Shown piece after piece: positions 18,269 to 28,836 of a stretch of 64,000 nucleotides of DNA. Each line of letters begins with the position of its first letter. Position 1 is the stretch's first letter. This stretch comes from Rhizorhabdus histidinilytica. GTDB lineage: Bacteria > Pseudomonadota > Alphaproteobacteria > Sphingomonadales > Sphingomonadaceae. The stretch is taken from positions 124,001 through 188,000 of the forward strand of contig NZ_FUYM01000001.1 of assembly GCF_900167915.1 (NCBI RefSeq), read 5' to 3'. The position numbers were made by a program, and so were the translations under genes. The notes beneath the pieces are model-generated. The model was not told where the DNA came from. It did not search any database and saw only the letters and a list, made by a program, of their open reading frames with translations.

Positions 18269-19063
18269 CTAGGACAGCGTGAACACCCCCTCGATCACCG
18301 TCACGCACGATCCGCCGAGCAGCACCCGGTCGCCGTCGAGATGGACGTCGATATGGCCGCCCCGCGCCGACGCCTGGAAGGCGGTGAAGCGATCGCGGCC
18401 GAGTTGCTTCGCCCAATAGGTGGCGAGCAGGCAATGCGCCGATCCGGTGACGGGGTCCTCGTCGATCGCGGCGCCCGGCGCGAAGACGCGACTGACGATG
18501 TCGGTCTCTACGCCCGGCGCGGTGGCGATGAACAAGATGTCGCCCAACGGCCGCATCGCCCGGAAATCGGGCTCCAGCGCGGTCACTTCCTCGGCGCTGC
18601 CGTAGCGGAACAGCGCATAGCCGCCGTCGCGCCACCAGGTCTCGACCGGCGCCCCGCCGAGCAGCGCGGCATGATCGGGCAGGGGCTTCGGCGCCATCTC
18701 CCAGGCGGGCAGGGCGAGGCGATAGCGGTCGCCGTCGCGCGCCACCTCCAGCGGGCCGGCCCGGCGGGTCATGAAACGGACCCGCTGGCTGGCCGGGTTG
18801 CGCGACAGCAGGACGTGGCCGGTCGCCAGCGTCGCATGGCCGCACAGCGCGACCTCGACCGCCGGGGTGAACCAGCGCAGCTCGAAATCGGCCTCGTCGC
18901 CCGCCCAGGGGACGATGAAGGCGGTCTCGGCCAGGTTGTTCTCGGCCGCGATCGCCTGGAGGGTCGCGTCGTCGAGCCAGGCTTCGAGCGGCATCACCGC
19001 CGCAGGGTTGCCGGTGAAGGGGCGGCCGGCAAAGGCGTCGACCTGTTGGAATGGAATCTTCAC
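18269..19063 (-). CDS. PhzF family isomerase/epimerase
   Basis: A 264-residue PhzF-fold protein. The N-terminus [20 protein letters not shown] and the catalytic Glu region IAAENNLAETAFIV are diagnostic. Further blocks are LRWFTPAVEVALCGHATLAT and DEDPVTGSAHCLLATYW (glycine-rich anion site) with GRDRFTAFQASARGGHIDV. Family members isomerise small acids, as in phenazine biosynthesis, but most bacterial copies are uncharacterised. No other phenazine genes are present, so phenazine production should not be inferred. It is the last gene of the MocR-pdxH-CDF-phzF unit and overlaps the CDF gene by ATGA. Confidence 0.92.
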   Translation of the reverse strand: MKIPFQQVDAFAGRPFTGNPAAVMPLEAWLDDATLQAIAAENNLAETAFIVPWAGDEADFELRWFTPAVEVALCGHATLATGHVLLSRNPASQRVRFMTRRAGPLEVARDGDRYRLALPAWEMAPKPLPDHAALLGGAPVETWWRDGGYALFRYGSAEEVTALEPDFRAMRPLGDILFIATAPGVETDIVSRVFAPGAAIDEDPVTGSAHCLLATYWAKQLGRDRFTAFQASARGGHIDVHLDGDRVLLGGSCVTVIEGVFTLS

Positions 19064-19950
19064 GGATGGTTCTCCTCGCCGGGATCCAGATGCCCTTCGG
19101 GCTCGGGATGGATGGTGATGTCGACGCCGGGAAAGGCGACGCGCAGCTTCGCCTCGACCTCGTCCATCACGCGGTGCGCCTCGCCCAGCGACATGGCCGG
19201 GTCGACCCAGACGTGGAACTGGACGAAGTCGTCGCCGCCGGCGGTGCGCGTCTTCATGTTATGGATGCCGCGCAGCTCGGGATGGCGGCTGGCGACCTCG
19301 ACGAAGGCGCGGCGCCGCGCCTCGGGCCATTCCCGGTCCATCAGCTGGTCGATCGCGGCGCGCGAAGCGCGATAGGCGCCGTGGAGCAGCCACAGGCCGA
19401 TGCCGATCCCCGCGACGGCGTCGGCGCCGCGTACCCCGGCCGCGCTTTCCGCCAGCAGCGCGGCGATCACCGCGACGTTGAGCAGCAGGTCGCTCTGGTA
19501 ATGCACCTTGTCGGTGCCGATCGCGAGCGACCCCGTCTGTCGGATCACGCGGCGCTGATAGGCGACCAGTGCCAGCGTCAGCACCAGCGCGATCAGCGAC
19601 ACGGCGATGCCGGCCTCCGCTTTGGTTGGGACCGCGTCGGCGATCAGCCGTTCGGCCGAATGGACGACGATCCAGAAGGCTGAGATGCTGATCAGCACGA
19701 CCTGGAAGAAGGCGGCGATCGCCTCCGCCTTGCCATGGCCGAAGCGGTGGTGGCGGTCGGCGGGGGTCGCCGCCAGCCGCACGCCCCACAGCGTGACGAG
19801 CGAAGCGATCAGGTCGAGCGTGCTGTCGGTGAGCGAACCGAGCATCGCCGCCGATCCCGTCGTCCAGCTTGCATGGCCCTTCAGCGCGATCAGGCTCAAC
19901 GCCACCGCGACCGAGGCCAGGCCCGCCCGGACGGTCGGGGCCATCGTCAT
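19060..19950 (-). CDS. Cation diffusion facilitator (CDF) family transporter
   Basis: A 296-residue inner-membrane metal exporter. The start at 19950 ([10 protein letters not shown]) overlaps the pdxH stop as ATGA. There are six predicted TM helices. The metal-site motifs are [11 protein letters not shown] in TM2 and HYQSDLLLN in TM5, with the cytoplasmic [13 protein letters not shown] loop between TM2 and TM3. The C-terminal cytoplasmic domain reads [19 protein letters not shown] and ends [11 protein letters not shown]. Members efflux Zn, Fe or Mn in exchange for protons (FieF/CzcD-like). The metal is not determinable from sequence. It is embedded in a four-gene coupled operon. Confidence 0.94.
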   Translation of the reverse strand: MTMAPTVRAGLASVAVALSLIALKGHASWTTGSAAMLGSLTDSTLDLIASLVTLWGVRLAATPADRHHRFGHGKAEAIAAFFQVVLISISAFWIVVHSAERLIADAVPTKAEAGIAVSLIALVLTLALVAYQRRVIRQTGSLAIGTDKVHYQSDLLLNVAVIAALLAESAAGVRGADAVAGIGIGLWLLHGAYRASRAAIDQLMDREWPEARRRAFVEVASRHPELRGIHNMKTRTAGGDDFVQFHVWVDPAMSLGEAHRVMDEVEAKLRVAFPGVDITIHPEPEGHLDPGEENHP

Positions 19951-20549
19951 GGGTAGAGCAGGCCCTCGCTCCAGCCGTCGCCGTTGCGCGTAAACAGCCG
20001 GCGTTCGTGCAGGCGATGGGCGCGGTCCTGCCAGAACTCGATCCGCTCCGGCGCGACGCGGAAGCCCGACCAGTGTGGCGGCCGGGGGACGGGGCCACCC
20101 TCGAAGCGACGGACCATCTCCGCATAGCGCGCCTCGAATGTCGCGCGGCTGTCGAGCGGGCGCGACTGGTCGGAGGCCCAGGCGCCGATCTGCGAATCGC
20201 GGTGGCGGGTCGCGAAATAGGCGTCGCCTTCCTCCGGGCTCACCTTCGACACGGGCCCCTCGATACGGACCTGGCGGCGCAACGACTTCCAATGGAAGAG
20301 GAGCGCGGCCCGGCCCGTCTCCAGCAACTGGGTCGCCTTGCGGCTCTCATAATTGGTGTAGAAGACGAAGCCGCGCGCATCATGGCCCTTGAGCAGCACC
20401 ATCCGCACCGAAGGCTGCCCGTCGGCGCCGACCGTGGCGACCGCCATGGCCTCGGGATCATTGGGTTCGGACGCCTTCGCCTCGGCGAACCAGCTTTGGA
20501 ACAGGCTGTGGGGATCGGTGGGATCGATGGTCAATGGGGCCTCGCTCAT
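19947..20549 (-). CDS. pdxH: Pyridoxamine 5'-phosphate oxidase PdxH
   Basis: A 200-residue FMN enzyme oxidising PNP or PMP to pyridoxal 5'-phosphate. It shows [52 protein letters not shown] and the C-terminal signature [19 protein letters not shown]...RLHERRLF. The start at 20549 ([12 protein letters not shown]) overlaps the MocR gene stop as ATGA; a longer open frame upstream is antisense-like and rejected. Translation coupling to a PLP-binding MocR regulator suggests that the operon links PLP supply to its own control. The length is typical. Confidence 0.96.
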   Translation of the reverse strand: MSEAPLTIDPTDPHSLFQSWFAEAKASEPNDPEAMAVATVGADGQPSVRMVLLKGHDARGFVFYTNYESRKATQLLETGRAALLFHWKSLRRQVRIEGPVSKVSPEEGDAYFATRHRDSQIGAWASDQSRPLDSRATFEARYAEMVRRFEGGPVPRPPHWSGFRVAPERIEFWQDRAHRLHERRLFTRNGDGWSEGLLYP

Positions 20550-21919
20550 ATCACAGCCTCGGCGGCCTCGGTTCGGCCGCTGTCCAGCGCCTTGGCGATC
20601 CGGTCGAGCGCGCTGTCCAGCTCGGCCCGGTCCACCGTGGCGCCAAGGCATAGGCGCACGCCCGAGATCAGGGAAGGATCGATCACCGGGGCGGAGGGCG
20701 GGGTCAGCTTGACGCCCGCGCGCAGCGCCCGTGCCGCCACCCGCTCGGCCTCGAGCTCGGGCATCGGCAGCCAGAGATGCGGGCAGCGCGGATCGGCCGG
20801 CGGGCTGGCGGCGCCGCCGAGCCGCTCGATCGCCAGCCGGCCGCGCGCCAGCATCTCGGCCTGCGTCTCGGCGACGATCTCGTCGGCCGAGCCATCCTCG
20901 ATCCAGTGGCAGGCGACGGTCGGCCCCATCGTCGCCGGCGCATAGATCCGCGCCCGGATCAACCGCAGGATCTGCTCGAAATGATCGTCGTCGGGCGCGA
21001 TCAGGAAGCCGGTGCGCAGGCCCGGACCGAACACCTTCGACGTGCCATGGATGTAGAAGCAACGCTCGGGCGCATGCGCGGCAAGCGGGGCGGGGGCGTT
21101 GCCGGTCGCGTAGATCGAATAGAGGTCGTCCTCGACGATCCACAGGTCGCGGCGCCGGGCGATGGCGGCGATGTCGCGACGGCGCTGCTCGCTCATGATC
21201 CGGCCGGTCGGGTTCTGGAGGGTGGGAAGGGTGTAGAGCACCCGTGCTCCGGCCGCCGCGGCGCGATCGAGCGCGTCGGGCAGCAGGCCGTCCTCGTCCA
21301 TCGCCAGGCCGATCGTGGTCTGGCCACCGGCCTGGGCGATCGAGCGGACGCCGAAATAGGATGCCGCCTCTGTCATGATCGCGTCGCCGGGCCGGCACAA
21401 TATGTCGAAGGCGAGGGTCATCGCCTGCTGCGCGCCGGTGGTGACGATCAGGCGGCCGGCCCGCGCGTCGGGAAAGGCGCCGATCCGGCGGAGCCAGCTC
21501 GCCGCCGTCCGGCGATGCGCCTCGAGCCCGGCGGGTGGCGCATAGTCGAGCAGCTGGCCGAGGTCGTGACGCCGGGCGAGGCGGGCGAGCGTCGCCGGCA
21601 GGCGCCGTTGCGCGGAGCCGAGCGGGGGGACGTTGCGGCTGAGGTCGACGACGCCGTCGCCACGATCCGGCCGGGCGACAGCGTCGGCGACGAAGCTGCC
21701 GCGTCCCACCGTCGCGGTAAGCAGCCCCTGCCGCGCCGCTTCGCCATAGACCGAGGTCACCGTTCCGATGCCGATGCCCAGCCGATGCGCCAGGTCGCGG
21801 TGCGGGGGCAGGCGTGTGCCGGGCGACAGCCGCCCCTCCTCGATGTCGCGGCGCAGGGCGGACAGCAATCGACCCGAGACCGTGTCGGCATCATCCTGCA
21901 GCGTGGGGATCCAGCTCAT
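20546..21919 (-). CDS. MocR-type GntR regulator with aminotransferase domain
   Basis: A 457-residue regulator. The N-terminal winged helix reads [20 protein letters not shown], then [21 protein letters not shown] class I aminotransferase-like domain follows, with the PLP Schiff-base Lys in [16 protein letters not shown], the Asp of [11 protein letters not shown] and the Asn/Pro of [12 protein letters not shown]. MocR proteins sense PLP or amines. PdxR members control vitamin B6 genes, and the coupling to pdxH (ATGA overlap) points in that direction. It is the first gene of the operon and divergent from the small exported ORF and lysE. Candidate GTGACAAT sites lie in the intergenic region. Confidence 0.93.
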   Translation of the reverse strand: MSWIPTLQDDADTVSGRLLSALRRDIEEGRLSPGTRLPPHRDLAHRLGIGIGTVTSVYGEAARQGLLTATVGRGSFVADAVARPDRGDGVVDLSRNVPPLGSAQRRLPATLARLARRHDLGQLLDYAPPAGLEAHRRTAASWLRRIGAFPDARAGRLIVTTGAQQAMTLAFDILCRPGDAIMTEAASYFGVRSIAQAGGQTTIGLAMDEDGLLPDALDRAAAAGARVLYTLPTLQNPTGRIMSEQRRRDIAAIARRRDLWIVEDDLYSIYATGNAPAPLAAHAPERCFYIHGTSKVFGPGLRTGFLIAPDDDHFEQILRLIRARIYAPATMGPTVACHWIEDGSADEIVAETQAEMLARGRLAIERLGGAASPPADPRCPHLWLPMPELEAERVAARALRAGVKLTPPSAPVIDPSLISGVRLCLGATVDRAELDSALDRIAKALDSGRTEAAEAVI

Positions 21920-21932
21920 ATGCGCCTTTTAA

Positions 21933-22016
21933 TGTCATAGTGACAATATGCTCTTTGACTCGTGATACAATAGGCGGCAATTGCCCGCTGTCAACATTTC
22001 AAACCGATGTGACAAT
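21933..22016. promoter_or_regulatory. Candidate MocR operator region with two GTGACAAT direct repeats
   Basis: GTGACAAT occurs at 21940-21947 and again at 22009-22016. The first copy overlaps the palindrome TGTCATAGTGACA (21933-21945). The region is AT-rich compared with its neighbours and separates the MocR gene from the divergent plus-strand genes. Distant direct repeats are typical of MocR-type operators, which bend the DNA. The assignment is by position and pattern only. Confidence 0.4.
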
Positions 22017-22029
22017 TGGGACGAGTATC

Positions 22030-22197
22030 ATGAGACATCACTGGACGATGGCGTTGGCCACATTCATCCTGCTCGGCCTCGCGGCCGTGGTCTCGGCGTC
22101 GGCGATTGCATCATCGGCGGGTCCCGACCTACGGAAGGAAGGGCGCGCGATGATGGTCGACGCGCAATATCGGCTGGCCCTCGCACTCAGGCGGTGA
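22030..22197 (+). CDS. Small exported or membrane protein, hypothetical
   Basis: A possible 55-residue protein, MRHHWTMALATFILLGLAAV followed by VSASAIASSAG and a charged tail (KEGRAMMVDAQYRLALALRR). One hydrophobic segment looks like a signal or anchor helix. The ATG at 22030 has GGGACGAG upstream, a fair ribosome-binding site. The stop lies 2 bases before the lysE start, so the two would be cotranscribed. No family is recognised; it could be a leader ORF. Confidence 0.4.
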   Translation: MRHHWTMALATFILLGLAAVVSASAIASSAGPDLRKEGRAMMVDAQYRLALALRR

Positions 22198-22199
22198 CA

Positions 22200-22811
22200 A
22201 TGAGCCCGGACATCATCATCGCGCTCGTGACCTTCTGCGTCGTTTCCTCGGTGACGCCGGGGCCGAACAATATGATGCTGCTGGCGTCGGGCGCGACCTT
22301 CGGCTTCGGGCGGACCATTCCGCACATGGCCGGGATCAGCCTCGGCTGCGTCGTGATGATGCTGCTGCTCGGAATCGGGTTGGCGGGCGTGATCGCGCGG
22401 GCGCCGTGGCTCTACACGGTGCTGCACATCGCCTCGGCCGCCTATCTGCTCTATCTGAGCTGGCGGATCGCCACGTCGGTCGGCGTCGGATCGACCACGG
22501 CGCGGACCCGGCCGCTCGGCATCCTGGAGGCGGCGGCGTTCCAGTGGGTGAACCCCAAGGCCTGGGCGATGTGCCTGGGTATCGCCACCAGCTTCACGCG
22601 TCCCGACCACATCATCGTCGACGTGCCGATCGCCGCGGCGATCCTGGCGCTCGCGGGCCTGCCGTGCATCATGCTGTGGGCGGGTGGCGGAACCGTCGTC
22701 CGCCAGCTTTTGACGCGCCCCGGCGCGCTGCGTGCTTTCAACATCGGCATGGCGCTGCTGCTCGTCGCATCGCTGGTGCCCGGACTGATCGAGCTGGTCG
22801 AGCGGACCTGA
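22200..22811 (+). CDS. LysE family translocator
   Basis: A 203-residue membrane exporter of the LysE/RhtB family, starting [20 protein letters not shown] at 22200. It carries the signature [27 protein letters not shown], then [17 protein letters not shown] near the middle and six hydrophobic segments. Members export amino acids such as Lys, homoserine lactone or Leu. The substrate is unknown. It is divergent from the MocR operon. The longer open frame upstream to 21981 has no ribosome-binding site and no homology. Confidence 0.93.
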   Translation: MSPDIIIALVTFCVVSSVTPGPNNMMLLASGATFGFGRTIPHMAGISLGCVVMMLLLGIGLAGVIARAPWLYTVLHIASAAYLLYLSWRIATSVGVGSTTARTRPLGILEAAAFQWVNPKAWAMCLGIATSFTRPDHIIVDVPIAAAILALAGLPCIMLWAGGGTVVRQLLTRPGALRAFNIGMALLLVASLVPGLIELVERT

Positions 22812-22833
22812 CTTTCCCTCACGCCGGCCCGTC

Positions 22834-22853
22834 ATCCCGGGGGAAGCCGGGAT
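22834..22853. repeat. Palindromic intergenic repeat (ATCCCGG...CCGGGAT)
   Basis: Perfect 7-bp stem ATCCCGG / CCGGGAT with a 6-base loop, 23 bp after the lysE stop. It is the same family as 9077-9096 and probably ends the lysE transcript. Confidence 0.75.
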
Positions 22854-22974
22854 CTCGGGCGGCTCCTGCCGCGACCTTCTCTCCCTGCCTCCTGAGCTTC
22901 CGGCCTCCGTCGGATTGACGAAAGTTCCAACTCTTCATTGCACCGCACAACGCGATGTGCTGATCCTTGCGTCC

Positions 22975-25900
22975 ATGATTCAGGCGGCGCTGCATCATCA
23001 GACGATCTACCGCTACGACCATCCGGTCCCGCTGGGCCCCCAGCTCATCCGCCTGCGGCCGGCGCCGCACAGCCGGACGGCGGTGAACAACTATTCGCTG
23101 CGGATCAGCCCGGAAAACCATTTCATCAACTGGCAGCAGGATCCGCATGGCAACTGGCTGGCGCGGCTGGTGTTTCCCGAGCGGACCGATGAATTCTCGA
23201 TCACGGTCGACCTGATCGCCGATCTGGTGGTGGTCAATCCGTTCGACTTCTTCGTCGAGGACTATGCCGAGCAGCGGCCTTTCGCCTATGCGCCCGCGAT
23301 CGCCGCCGACCTTGCCGCCTATTTCGAGGTCGAGCCGCAGGGGCCGCTGTTCGATGCGTTCGTAGCGCCCTTCGCCGACCTTCGCGCCCGCACGATCGAC
23401 TTCCTCGTCGACCTCAACGTCGCGATCCACCAGCGGGTCAACTATGTCATCCGCATGGAGCCGGGCGTGCAGACGCCCGAGGAGACGCTGGCGGCCGGCA
23501 CCGGAAGCTGCCGCGATTCGGCCTGGCTGCTGGTGCAGGCCGCCCGGCGCCTGGGCTTCGCCGCGCGCTTCGTATCGGGCTACTCGATCCAGCTCACCCC
23601 CGACATCGTGCCGATCGAGGGCCCCAAGGGGGTCGCCGCCGACGTCTGCGACCTTCACGCCTGGGCGGAGGTCTATGTGCCCGGTGCCGGCTGGATCGGG
23701 ATGGACGCGACCTCGGGCATGTTCGCGGGGGAGGGGCACATCCCGCTCGCCGCGACCCCGCACTACCGGTCGGCGACCCCGATCGAGGGCGCACTGCTCG
23801 AACCCGCCCATGTCGACTTCCATTTCGACATGGACGTGCAGCGCATCGCCGAGGCAGTGCGCATCACCAAGCCGTTCACCGATGCCCGCTGGGAGGCGCT
23901 CGACGCGCTCGGCGAGGCGGTCGACGCCGATCTGCTCGCGCAGGACGTGCGGCTGACGACAGGCGGGGAACCGACCTTCGTCGCGCTCGACGACCCGGAG
24001 GCGCCCGAATGGAACGGCGACGCGGTCGGCCCGACCAAGGCCGGCTATGCCGACCGGCTGATCCGCAAGCTGCGCGCCCGCTTCGCCCCCGGTGGCCTGC
24101 TCCACCACGGCCAGGGCAAATGGTATCCCGGGGAGAGCCTGCCGCGCTGGGGCTATTCGGTCTATTGGCGCACCGACGGCGTGCCGGTGTGGAACGACGC
24201 CTCGCTGATCGCGGGAGAGGGAGGCGGCGCTGCGGTCGGGCCGGAACAGGCCGAGGCCTTCCTCTCCGCCATGGCCGAGGGGCTGGGCGTCGGCGCGGCG
24301 ATGGTCGCGCCGGCCTATGAGGACCCGATCGACTGGTCGGTGAAGGAGGCGCAGCTTCCCGCCAATGTCGACCCCACCGACCCCAGGATCGACGATCCCG
24401 AGGCGCGTGCCCGCATGGTCAGGGCGTTCGAGCGGGGGCTGGGCAGCCCGGTCGGCTATGTCCTGCCGATCCAGCGCTGGAATGCGCGCCAGGCGGCGAC
24501 GCCGGGGCGCTGGCGGTCGGAACGCTGGAGCCTCCGGCGCGGCAAGCTGTTCGCGGTGCCCGGCGACAGCGCGCTCGGCTATCGCCTGCCGCTCGGATCG
24601 CTGCCGCATGTGCCGGCCGCCGACTATCCCTATCTCCACCCGCGCGACACCACCGAGCCGCGCGAGCCGATGCCCGACTTCTACCGCCAGCGGGTCGAGG
24701 CGGTCGCGCCCGCCGCCGGCCCCGCCGCGCAGGAACGGCAGGAACAGGTGCCGATCGAGGGCGCCGTCCGCACCGCGATCACGGCCGAGGCGAAGGACGG
24801 TTATCTCGCGATCTTCCTGCCGCCGACCGAGCGGCTCGAAGACTATCTGGAGCTGATCGCCGAGATCGAGGCGACCGCAGCGCGCACCCGCATCCCGGTG
24901 CGGGTCGAGGGCTATGCGCCGCCGCCCGATCCGCGCCTCAACCTGCTCAAGGTGACGCCCGACCCCGGCGTCATCGAGGTCAACGTCCAGCCGGCGGCCA
25001 GCTGGCGCGAGACGGTCGAGATCACGACCGGCCTCTACGAGCTGGCGCGCGAGACCGGGCTGACCGCCGACAAATTCATGGTCGACGGCCGCGCCATCGG
25101 TACCGGCGGCGGCAACCATATCGTGCTCGGCGGCCGGTCGGTGAACGACTCGCCCTTCATCCGCCGGCCCGACCTCCTCAAGAGCTTCCTGCTCTACTGG
25201 CAGCGGCATCCGTCGCTCAGCTATCTCTTCTCGGGCCTGTTCATCGGCCCGACCAGCCAGGCGCCGCGTATCGACGAGGCGCGCCACGACGGCCTCTACG
25301 AGCTGGAGATCGCGCTGGCGCAGGTGCCGGCGCCGGGCGAAGGCGACGCTCCGCCGCCCTGGGTGGTCGACCGGCTGTTCCGCAACCTGCTGGTCGACGT
25401 GACGGGCAACACCCACCGCACCGAGATTTGTATAGACAAGATGTTCTCACCCGACGGACCGACCGGGCGGCTCGGCCTGCTCGAGTTCCGCGGCTTCGAG
25501 ATGCCGCCCGAGCCGAAGATGAGCCTCGCCCAGCAATTGCTGCTCCGTGCGCTCACCGCCTGGTTCTGGCGTGAGCCGCTGAAGGGCGGACTGGTCCGTT
25601 GGGGCACGGCGCTGCACGACCGCTTCCTGCTGCCGCATTTCGTCTGGGCCGATTTCCTGGAGGTGCTCGGCGATCTTCGCCATGCCGGCTACGCCTTCGA
25701 TCCTGCCTGGTTCGAGGCGCAGCGCCAGTTCCGCTTCCCGGTCCACGGCACCGTCTCCGCCGGCGGCGTGACGCTGGAGGTCGCGCATGCGCTGGAGCCC
25801 TGGCATGTGCTGGGAGAGACCGGGGCGATCGGCGGCACCGTCCGCTATGTCGACAGCTCGACCGAGCGGCTCCAGCTCCGCGCGACCGGGCTGGTGCCGG

Positions 25901-26283
25901 GCCGCCACGTCGTCGCCGTCAACGGCCGCGCGGTGCCGATGACGCCGACCGGGGTGCCGGGCGAGGCGGTCGGCGGGGTGCGCTACAAGGCGTGGAAGCC
26001 GGCCAACTGCCTCCACCCGCTGCTCGATGCCGATGCACCGCTCACCATCGACGTGCTCGACAAGTGGAACGAACGTTCGCTAGGCGGGTGCGTCTATCAT
26101 GTCGCGCATCCGGGAGGCCGCAACTATGACACCGTGCCGGTCAACGATCTGGAGGCCGAGGCGCGGCGGCGGGCGCGGTTCCAGGACCATGGCCACACGC
26201 CGGGCCCGATGACGATCCCGATGCCGGAACGGGCGAGCGAGTTTCCGATGACGCTCGACCTGCGCGTCCCGCCGGGCTGGTAG
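22975..26283 (+). CDS. Transglutaminase / DUF2126 putative amidoligase fusion protein
   Basis: A 1102-residue fusion starting [20 protein letters not shown]. An N-terminal transglutaminase-type domain (about residues 1-290) carries the catalytic Cys in [18 protein letters not shown], the His in [12 protein letters not shown] and the Asp in WIGMDATSG. The remaining ~800 residues are DUF2126, a putative amidoligase of the glutamine-synthetase/GCS fold: [70 protein letters not shown] and [13 protein letters not shown]. The family is found with circularly permuted ATP-grasp and alpha-E proteins. Predicted roles are peptide ligation or tagging, and none is proven. It is the first gene of a three-gene operon with a 7-bp gap to the next. 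Confidence 0.92.
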   Translation: MIQAALHHQTIYRYDHPVPLGPQLIRLRPAPHSRTAVNNYSLRISPENHFINWQQDPHGNWLARLVFPERTDEFSITVDLIADLVVVNPFDFFVEDYAEQRPFAYAPAIAADLAAYFEVEPQGPLFDAFVAPFADLRARTIDFLVDLNVAIHQRVNYVIRMEPGVQTPEETLAAGTGSCRDSAWLLVQAARRLGFAARFVSGYSIQLTPDIVPIEGPKGVAADVCDLHAWAEVYVPGAGWIGMDATSGMFAGEGHIPLAATPHYRSATPIEGALLEPAHVDFHFDMDVQRIAEAVRITKPFTDARWEALDALGEAVDADLLAQDVRLTTGGEPTFVALDDPEAPEWNGDAVGPTKAGYADRLIRKLRARFAPGGLLHHGQGKWYPGESLPRWGYSVYWRTDGVPVWNDASLIAGEGGGAAVGPEQAEAFLSAMAEGLGVGAAMVAPAYEDPIDWSVKEAQLPANVDPTDPRIDDPEARARMVRAFERGLGSPVGYVLPIQRWNARQAATPGRWRSERWSLRRGKLFAVPGDSALGYRLPLGSLPHVPAADYPYLHPRDTTEPREPMPDFYRQRVEAVAPAAGPAAQERQEQVPIEGAVRTAITAEAKDGYLAIFLPPTERLEDYLELIAEIEATAARTRIPVRVEGYAPPPDPRLNLLKVTPDPGVIEVNVQPAASWRETVEITTGLYELARETGLTADKFMVDGRAIGTGGGNHIVLGGRSVNDSPFIRRPDLLKSFLLYWQRHPSLSYLFSGLFIGPTSQAPRIDEARHDGLYELEIALAQVPAPGEGDAPPPWVVDRLFRNLLVDVTGNTHRTEICIDKMFSPDGPTGRLGLLEFRGFEMPPEPKMSLAQQLLLRALTAWFWREPLKGGLVRWGTALHDRFLLPHFVWADFLEVLGDLRHAGYAFDPAWFEAQRQFRFPVHGTVSAGGVTLEVAHALEPWHVLGETGAIGGTVRYVDSSTERLQLRATGLVPGRHVVAVNGRAVPMTPTGVPGEAVGGVRYKAWKPANCLHPLLDADAPLTIDVLDKWNERSLGGCVYHVAHPGGRNYDTVPVNDLEAEARRRARFQDHGHTPGPMTIPMPERASEFPMTLDLRVPPGW

Positions 26284-26290
26284 GACGGCC

Positions 26291-28825
26291 ATGCAGGGCG
26301 ACATGATGGCCGAGCTGCCGGGCCTGCCGAGCCTCGGCGAAGGCTGGCTCCAGAGCTATATCGCCAAGGCGGGGATGGCCGACGCGCTGCGGGGCGACGT
26401 CGGCCGCGGCGCCAAATGGTGGCATGCGCTGTTCGAGGGGATCGGGCGGCTGAGCGAAGGCCGGCTCGACCTGCTCCAGCAACGCATGGCGCGGCAGGTG
26501 CAGGAACTGGGCACCGCCTTCCGCCTGCCCGGCGAAGACGGCGAGCGGCCCTGGCCGGTCTCGGCGGTGCCGCTGCTGATCGGCGAGGACGACTGGGCGA
26601 TCATCGCCGCGGGGATCGCGCAGCGCGCCGAGCTGCTCGAACGGCTGCTGGACGACATCTTCGGCGAGCAGACGGTCGTCGCCAGCGGCGCGGTGCCCGC
26701 CGCGCTCGTTACCGGCAGCCGCGCCTTCTGGCGGTCGCAGGTCGGGGTGAAGCCGCCGGGCGGCCATCATCTCCACATCTACGCCGCCGACATCGGCCGC
26801 GATCCGAGCGGCGAATGGCGCGTGCTCGACGATCATGTCCGCGCCCCGGTCGGCGCTGGCTATGCGCTGGAGAACCGGCTGGCGTCGACGCGATTGATGG
26901 GCGCGCTCCAGACCCGGCTCCATGTCGAGCGGCTCGCGCCCTTTTTTTCGGCTTTCCGAGAGGGGCTGTCGGCGGTCTGCCGCCGGTCCGATCCGCGCAT
27001 CGGCCTGCTGACGCCGGGCCGCTACAACCAGAGCTATGCCGAGCAGGCGCATCTCGCCCGCTATCTCGGCCTGCTGCTGGTCGAGGGCAGCGATCTTTCA
27101 GTGACCGAGGACGGGCTGTTCGTCCGCACGATCGAAGGATTGAAGCGGGTCGACGCGCTGTGGCGCCGGATCGATTCGCGCTATCTGGACCCGCTTGCCT
27201 TCGACGCCGGTTCGGCGATCGGCGTTCCGGGCCTGATGGATGCGATGGCGGCGGGGCAGGCGGTGATCGCCAATGCGCCGGGCGCGGGCGCGGTCGAATC
27301 GACCGCGATGGGTGCCTTCCTGCCGATGCTGGCGCAGCGGCTGCTGGGCGAGCATCTGATCCTTCCCAACATCGCGACCTGGTGGTGCGGGCAGGACGGC
27401 CCGCGCGCTCAGGTCGAGGCGCGGCTCGACGAGCTGCTGATCGCGCCGGCGTTCAGCGAGGCGCCGCTCGGCCTGCCGCGCGGTCGCCCGGTGCTCGCCG
27501 GGATACTGAGCCGCGCCCAGCGCGAGGTGCTGCTCGCCGACATGCGCAACCGGCCGACCGACTATGCCGCGCTGGAGGATGTCCATCTGTCGACCACGCC
27601 GGCCGTGCTCGACGGGCAGCTCGTGCCGCGCCCCTTCACGGTGCGCGTGTTCGCGGCGCGCGACGGCGAGGGCAAGTGGACGGTGATGCCGGGCGGCTTC
27701 GCCCGTATCGGCGACGATTCCGACGCGCGCGCCACGGTGATGGGCGAGGGCGCCTTCTCCGCCGACGTCTGCGTGGTCGGCAAGAAGACGGTCGATCCGG
27801 TCTCGCTGCTGCCGCAGAAGGTGCCGATCCGCCGCAATCCGGGCACGCTGCCCAGCCGCGCGGCGGACAATCTCTACTGGCTCGGCCGCTATCTGGAACG
27901 GGGCGAGGCGACCCTGCGGCTGGTCCGCGCAACGCTGGGCGGCTCGATCGTCGCCGACGGCGGCGCGGCGCTGTTCCCGCTGACGCTCGACCGGCTCGGT
28001 ACGATGCTGATCGCTTCAGGCGCCGCGATCGCCGAACGGCCGGCGGCCGAGGAAGGCGAGGAACCGGAGGAGGATGGCGCCGGCGAGACCCACGACCTGC
28101 GCGAGCTGGCGCTGCTCGCGCTTGACGGTGACGGGCCGGCGAGCATCGCGACGTTGATGCGCCATGCCCGCGCCATTGCCAGCGGAACGCGCGACCGCCT
28201 GTCGGGCGACGTCTGGCGCCTCGTCGACGCGCCGTTGCCGACGGCAGCGTCAGACGATGCGGAGGCGACGCTGGCCCGCGCGGTCGACCTGCAGGAGCGC
28301 TTCTCAGCGCTCGCCGGGCTGTCGGCGGAGAATATGGGGCGCACCGCCGGCTGGCGCTTCCACGACATGGGGCGGCGGATCGAACGGGCGTTGTGGGGGT
28401 GCCGCCAGGTCCGCATCTTCGGCGGCGCCGACGCATCGGCCGACGACCTCACCACCCTGCTCGACCTGTTCGACAGCCAGATCAGCTATCGCGCGCGCTA
28501 TCTCGCCGGGCTGGCACTCGAACCGGTTCGCGACCTCGTCGCGCTCGACCCCTATAACCCGCGCTCGATCGCCTTCCAGGTCGAGCGGATCGCCCGCCAC
28601 CTCGCCGAGCTGCCGGCCCTGCACGACGACGGCATGGCCGAAGCCCATGAGATGATCTTCTACCGGATCGAGGCGACGCTCCGCACCGCGACCGCCGAGA
28701 CACTCGACGCCGCGACGATGCTGGGGCTGGAGAATATGGTCTCCGAACTGTCCAACGCGATCAGCACGCGCTTCTTCCTGCAGGGCAGCGAGGGATTGCG
28801 CATGTCCGGCATGACGCTGGCCTGA
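26291..28825 (+). CDS. Circularly permuted ATP-grasp protein fused to an alpha-E domain
   Basis: An 844-residue protein. The first ~515 residues are a circularly permuted ATP-grasp ligase domain (COG2308 type): HIYAADIGRDPSGEWRVL, RIGLLTPGRYNQSYAEQAHL, YLGLLLVEGSDLSVTEDGLF and LPNIATWWCGQ. After PQKVPIRRNPGTLPSRAADN the alpha-E (DUF403) domain begins with the diagnostic LYWLGRYLERGEATLRLVRA and ends with RFFLQGSEGLRMSG. In many bacteria these are two separate proteins; here they are one polypeptide. A peptide-synthesis role has been proposed for the family. It is cotranscribed with both transglutaminase proteins. Confidence 0.93.
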   Translation: MQGDMMAELPGLPSLGEGWLQSYIAKAGMADALRGDVGRGAKWWHALFEGIGRLSEGRLDLLQQRMARQVQELGTAFRLPGEDGERPWPVSAVPLLIGEDDWAIIAAGIAQRAELLERLLDDIFGEQTVVASGAVPAALVTGSRAFWRSQVGVKPPGGHHLHIYAADIGRDPSGEWRVLDDHVRAPVGAGYALENRLASTRLMGALQTRLHVERLAPFFSAFREGLSAVCRRSDPRIGLLTPGRYNQSYAEQAHLARYLGLLLVEGSDLSVTEDGLFVRTIEGLKRVDALWRRIDSRYLDPLAFDAGSAIGVPGLMDAMAAGQAVIANAPGAGAVESTAMGAFLPMLAQRLLGEHLILPNIATWWCGQDGPRAQVEARLDELLIAPAFSEAPLGLPRGRPVLAGILSRAQREVLLADMRNRPTDYAALEDVHLSTTPAVLDGQLVPRPFTVRVFAARDGEGKWTVMPGGFARIGDDSDARATVMGEGAFSADVCVVGKKTVDPVSLLPQKVPIRRNPGTLPSRAADNLYWLGRYLERGEATLRLVRATLGGSIVADGGAALFPLTLDRLGTMLIASGAAIAERPAAEEGEEPEEDGAGETHDLRELALLALDGDGPASIATLMRHARAIASGTRDRLSGDVWRLVDAPLPTAASDDAEATLARAVDLQERFSALAGLSAENMGRTAGWRFHDMGRRIERALWGCRQVRIFGGADASADDLTTLLDLFDSQISYRARYLAGLALEPVRDLVALDPYNPRSIAFQVERIARHLAELPALHDDGMAEAHEMIFYRIEATLRTATAETLDAATMLGLENMVSELSNAISTRFFLQGSEGLRMSGMTLA

Positions 28826-28836
28826 GCGGACGCGCG

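Noticed and set aside
18269-19063. Phenazine biosynthesis cluster suggested by PhzF
   Set aside because: No other phz genes present; PhzF-fold proteins are common with other roles.
22819-25416. 865-residue open frame on the minus strand opposite the DUF2126 gene
   Set aside because: It is a high-GC shadow: Arg/Gly/Asp/His-rich composition, no domain, and the plus strand encodes a clear transglutaminase/DUF2126 protein.
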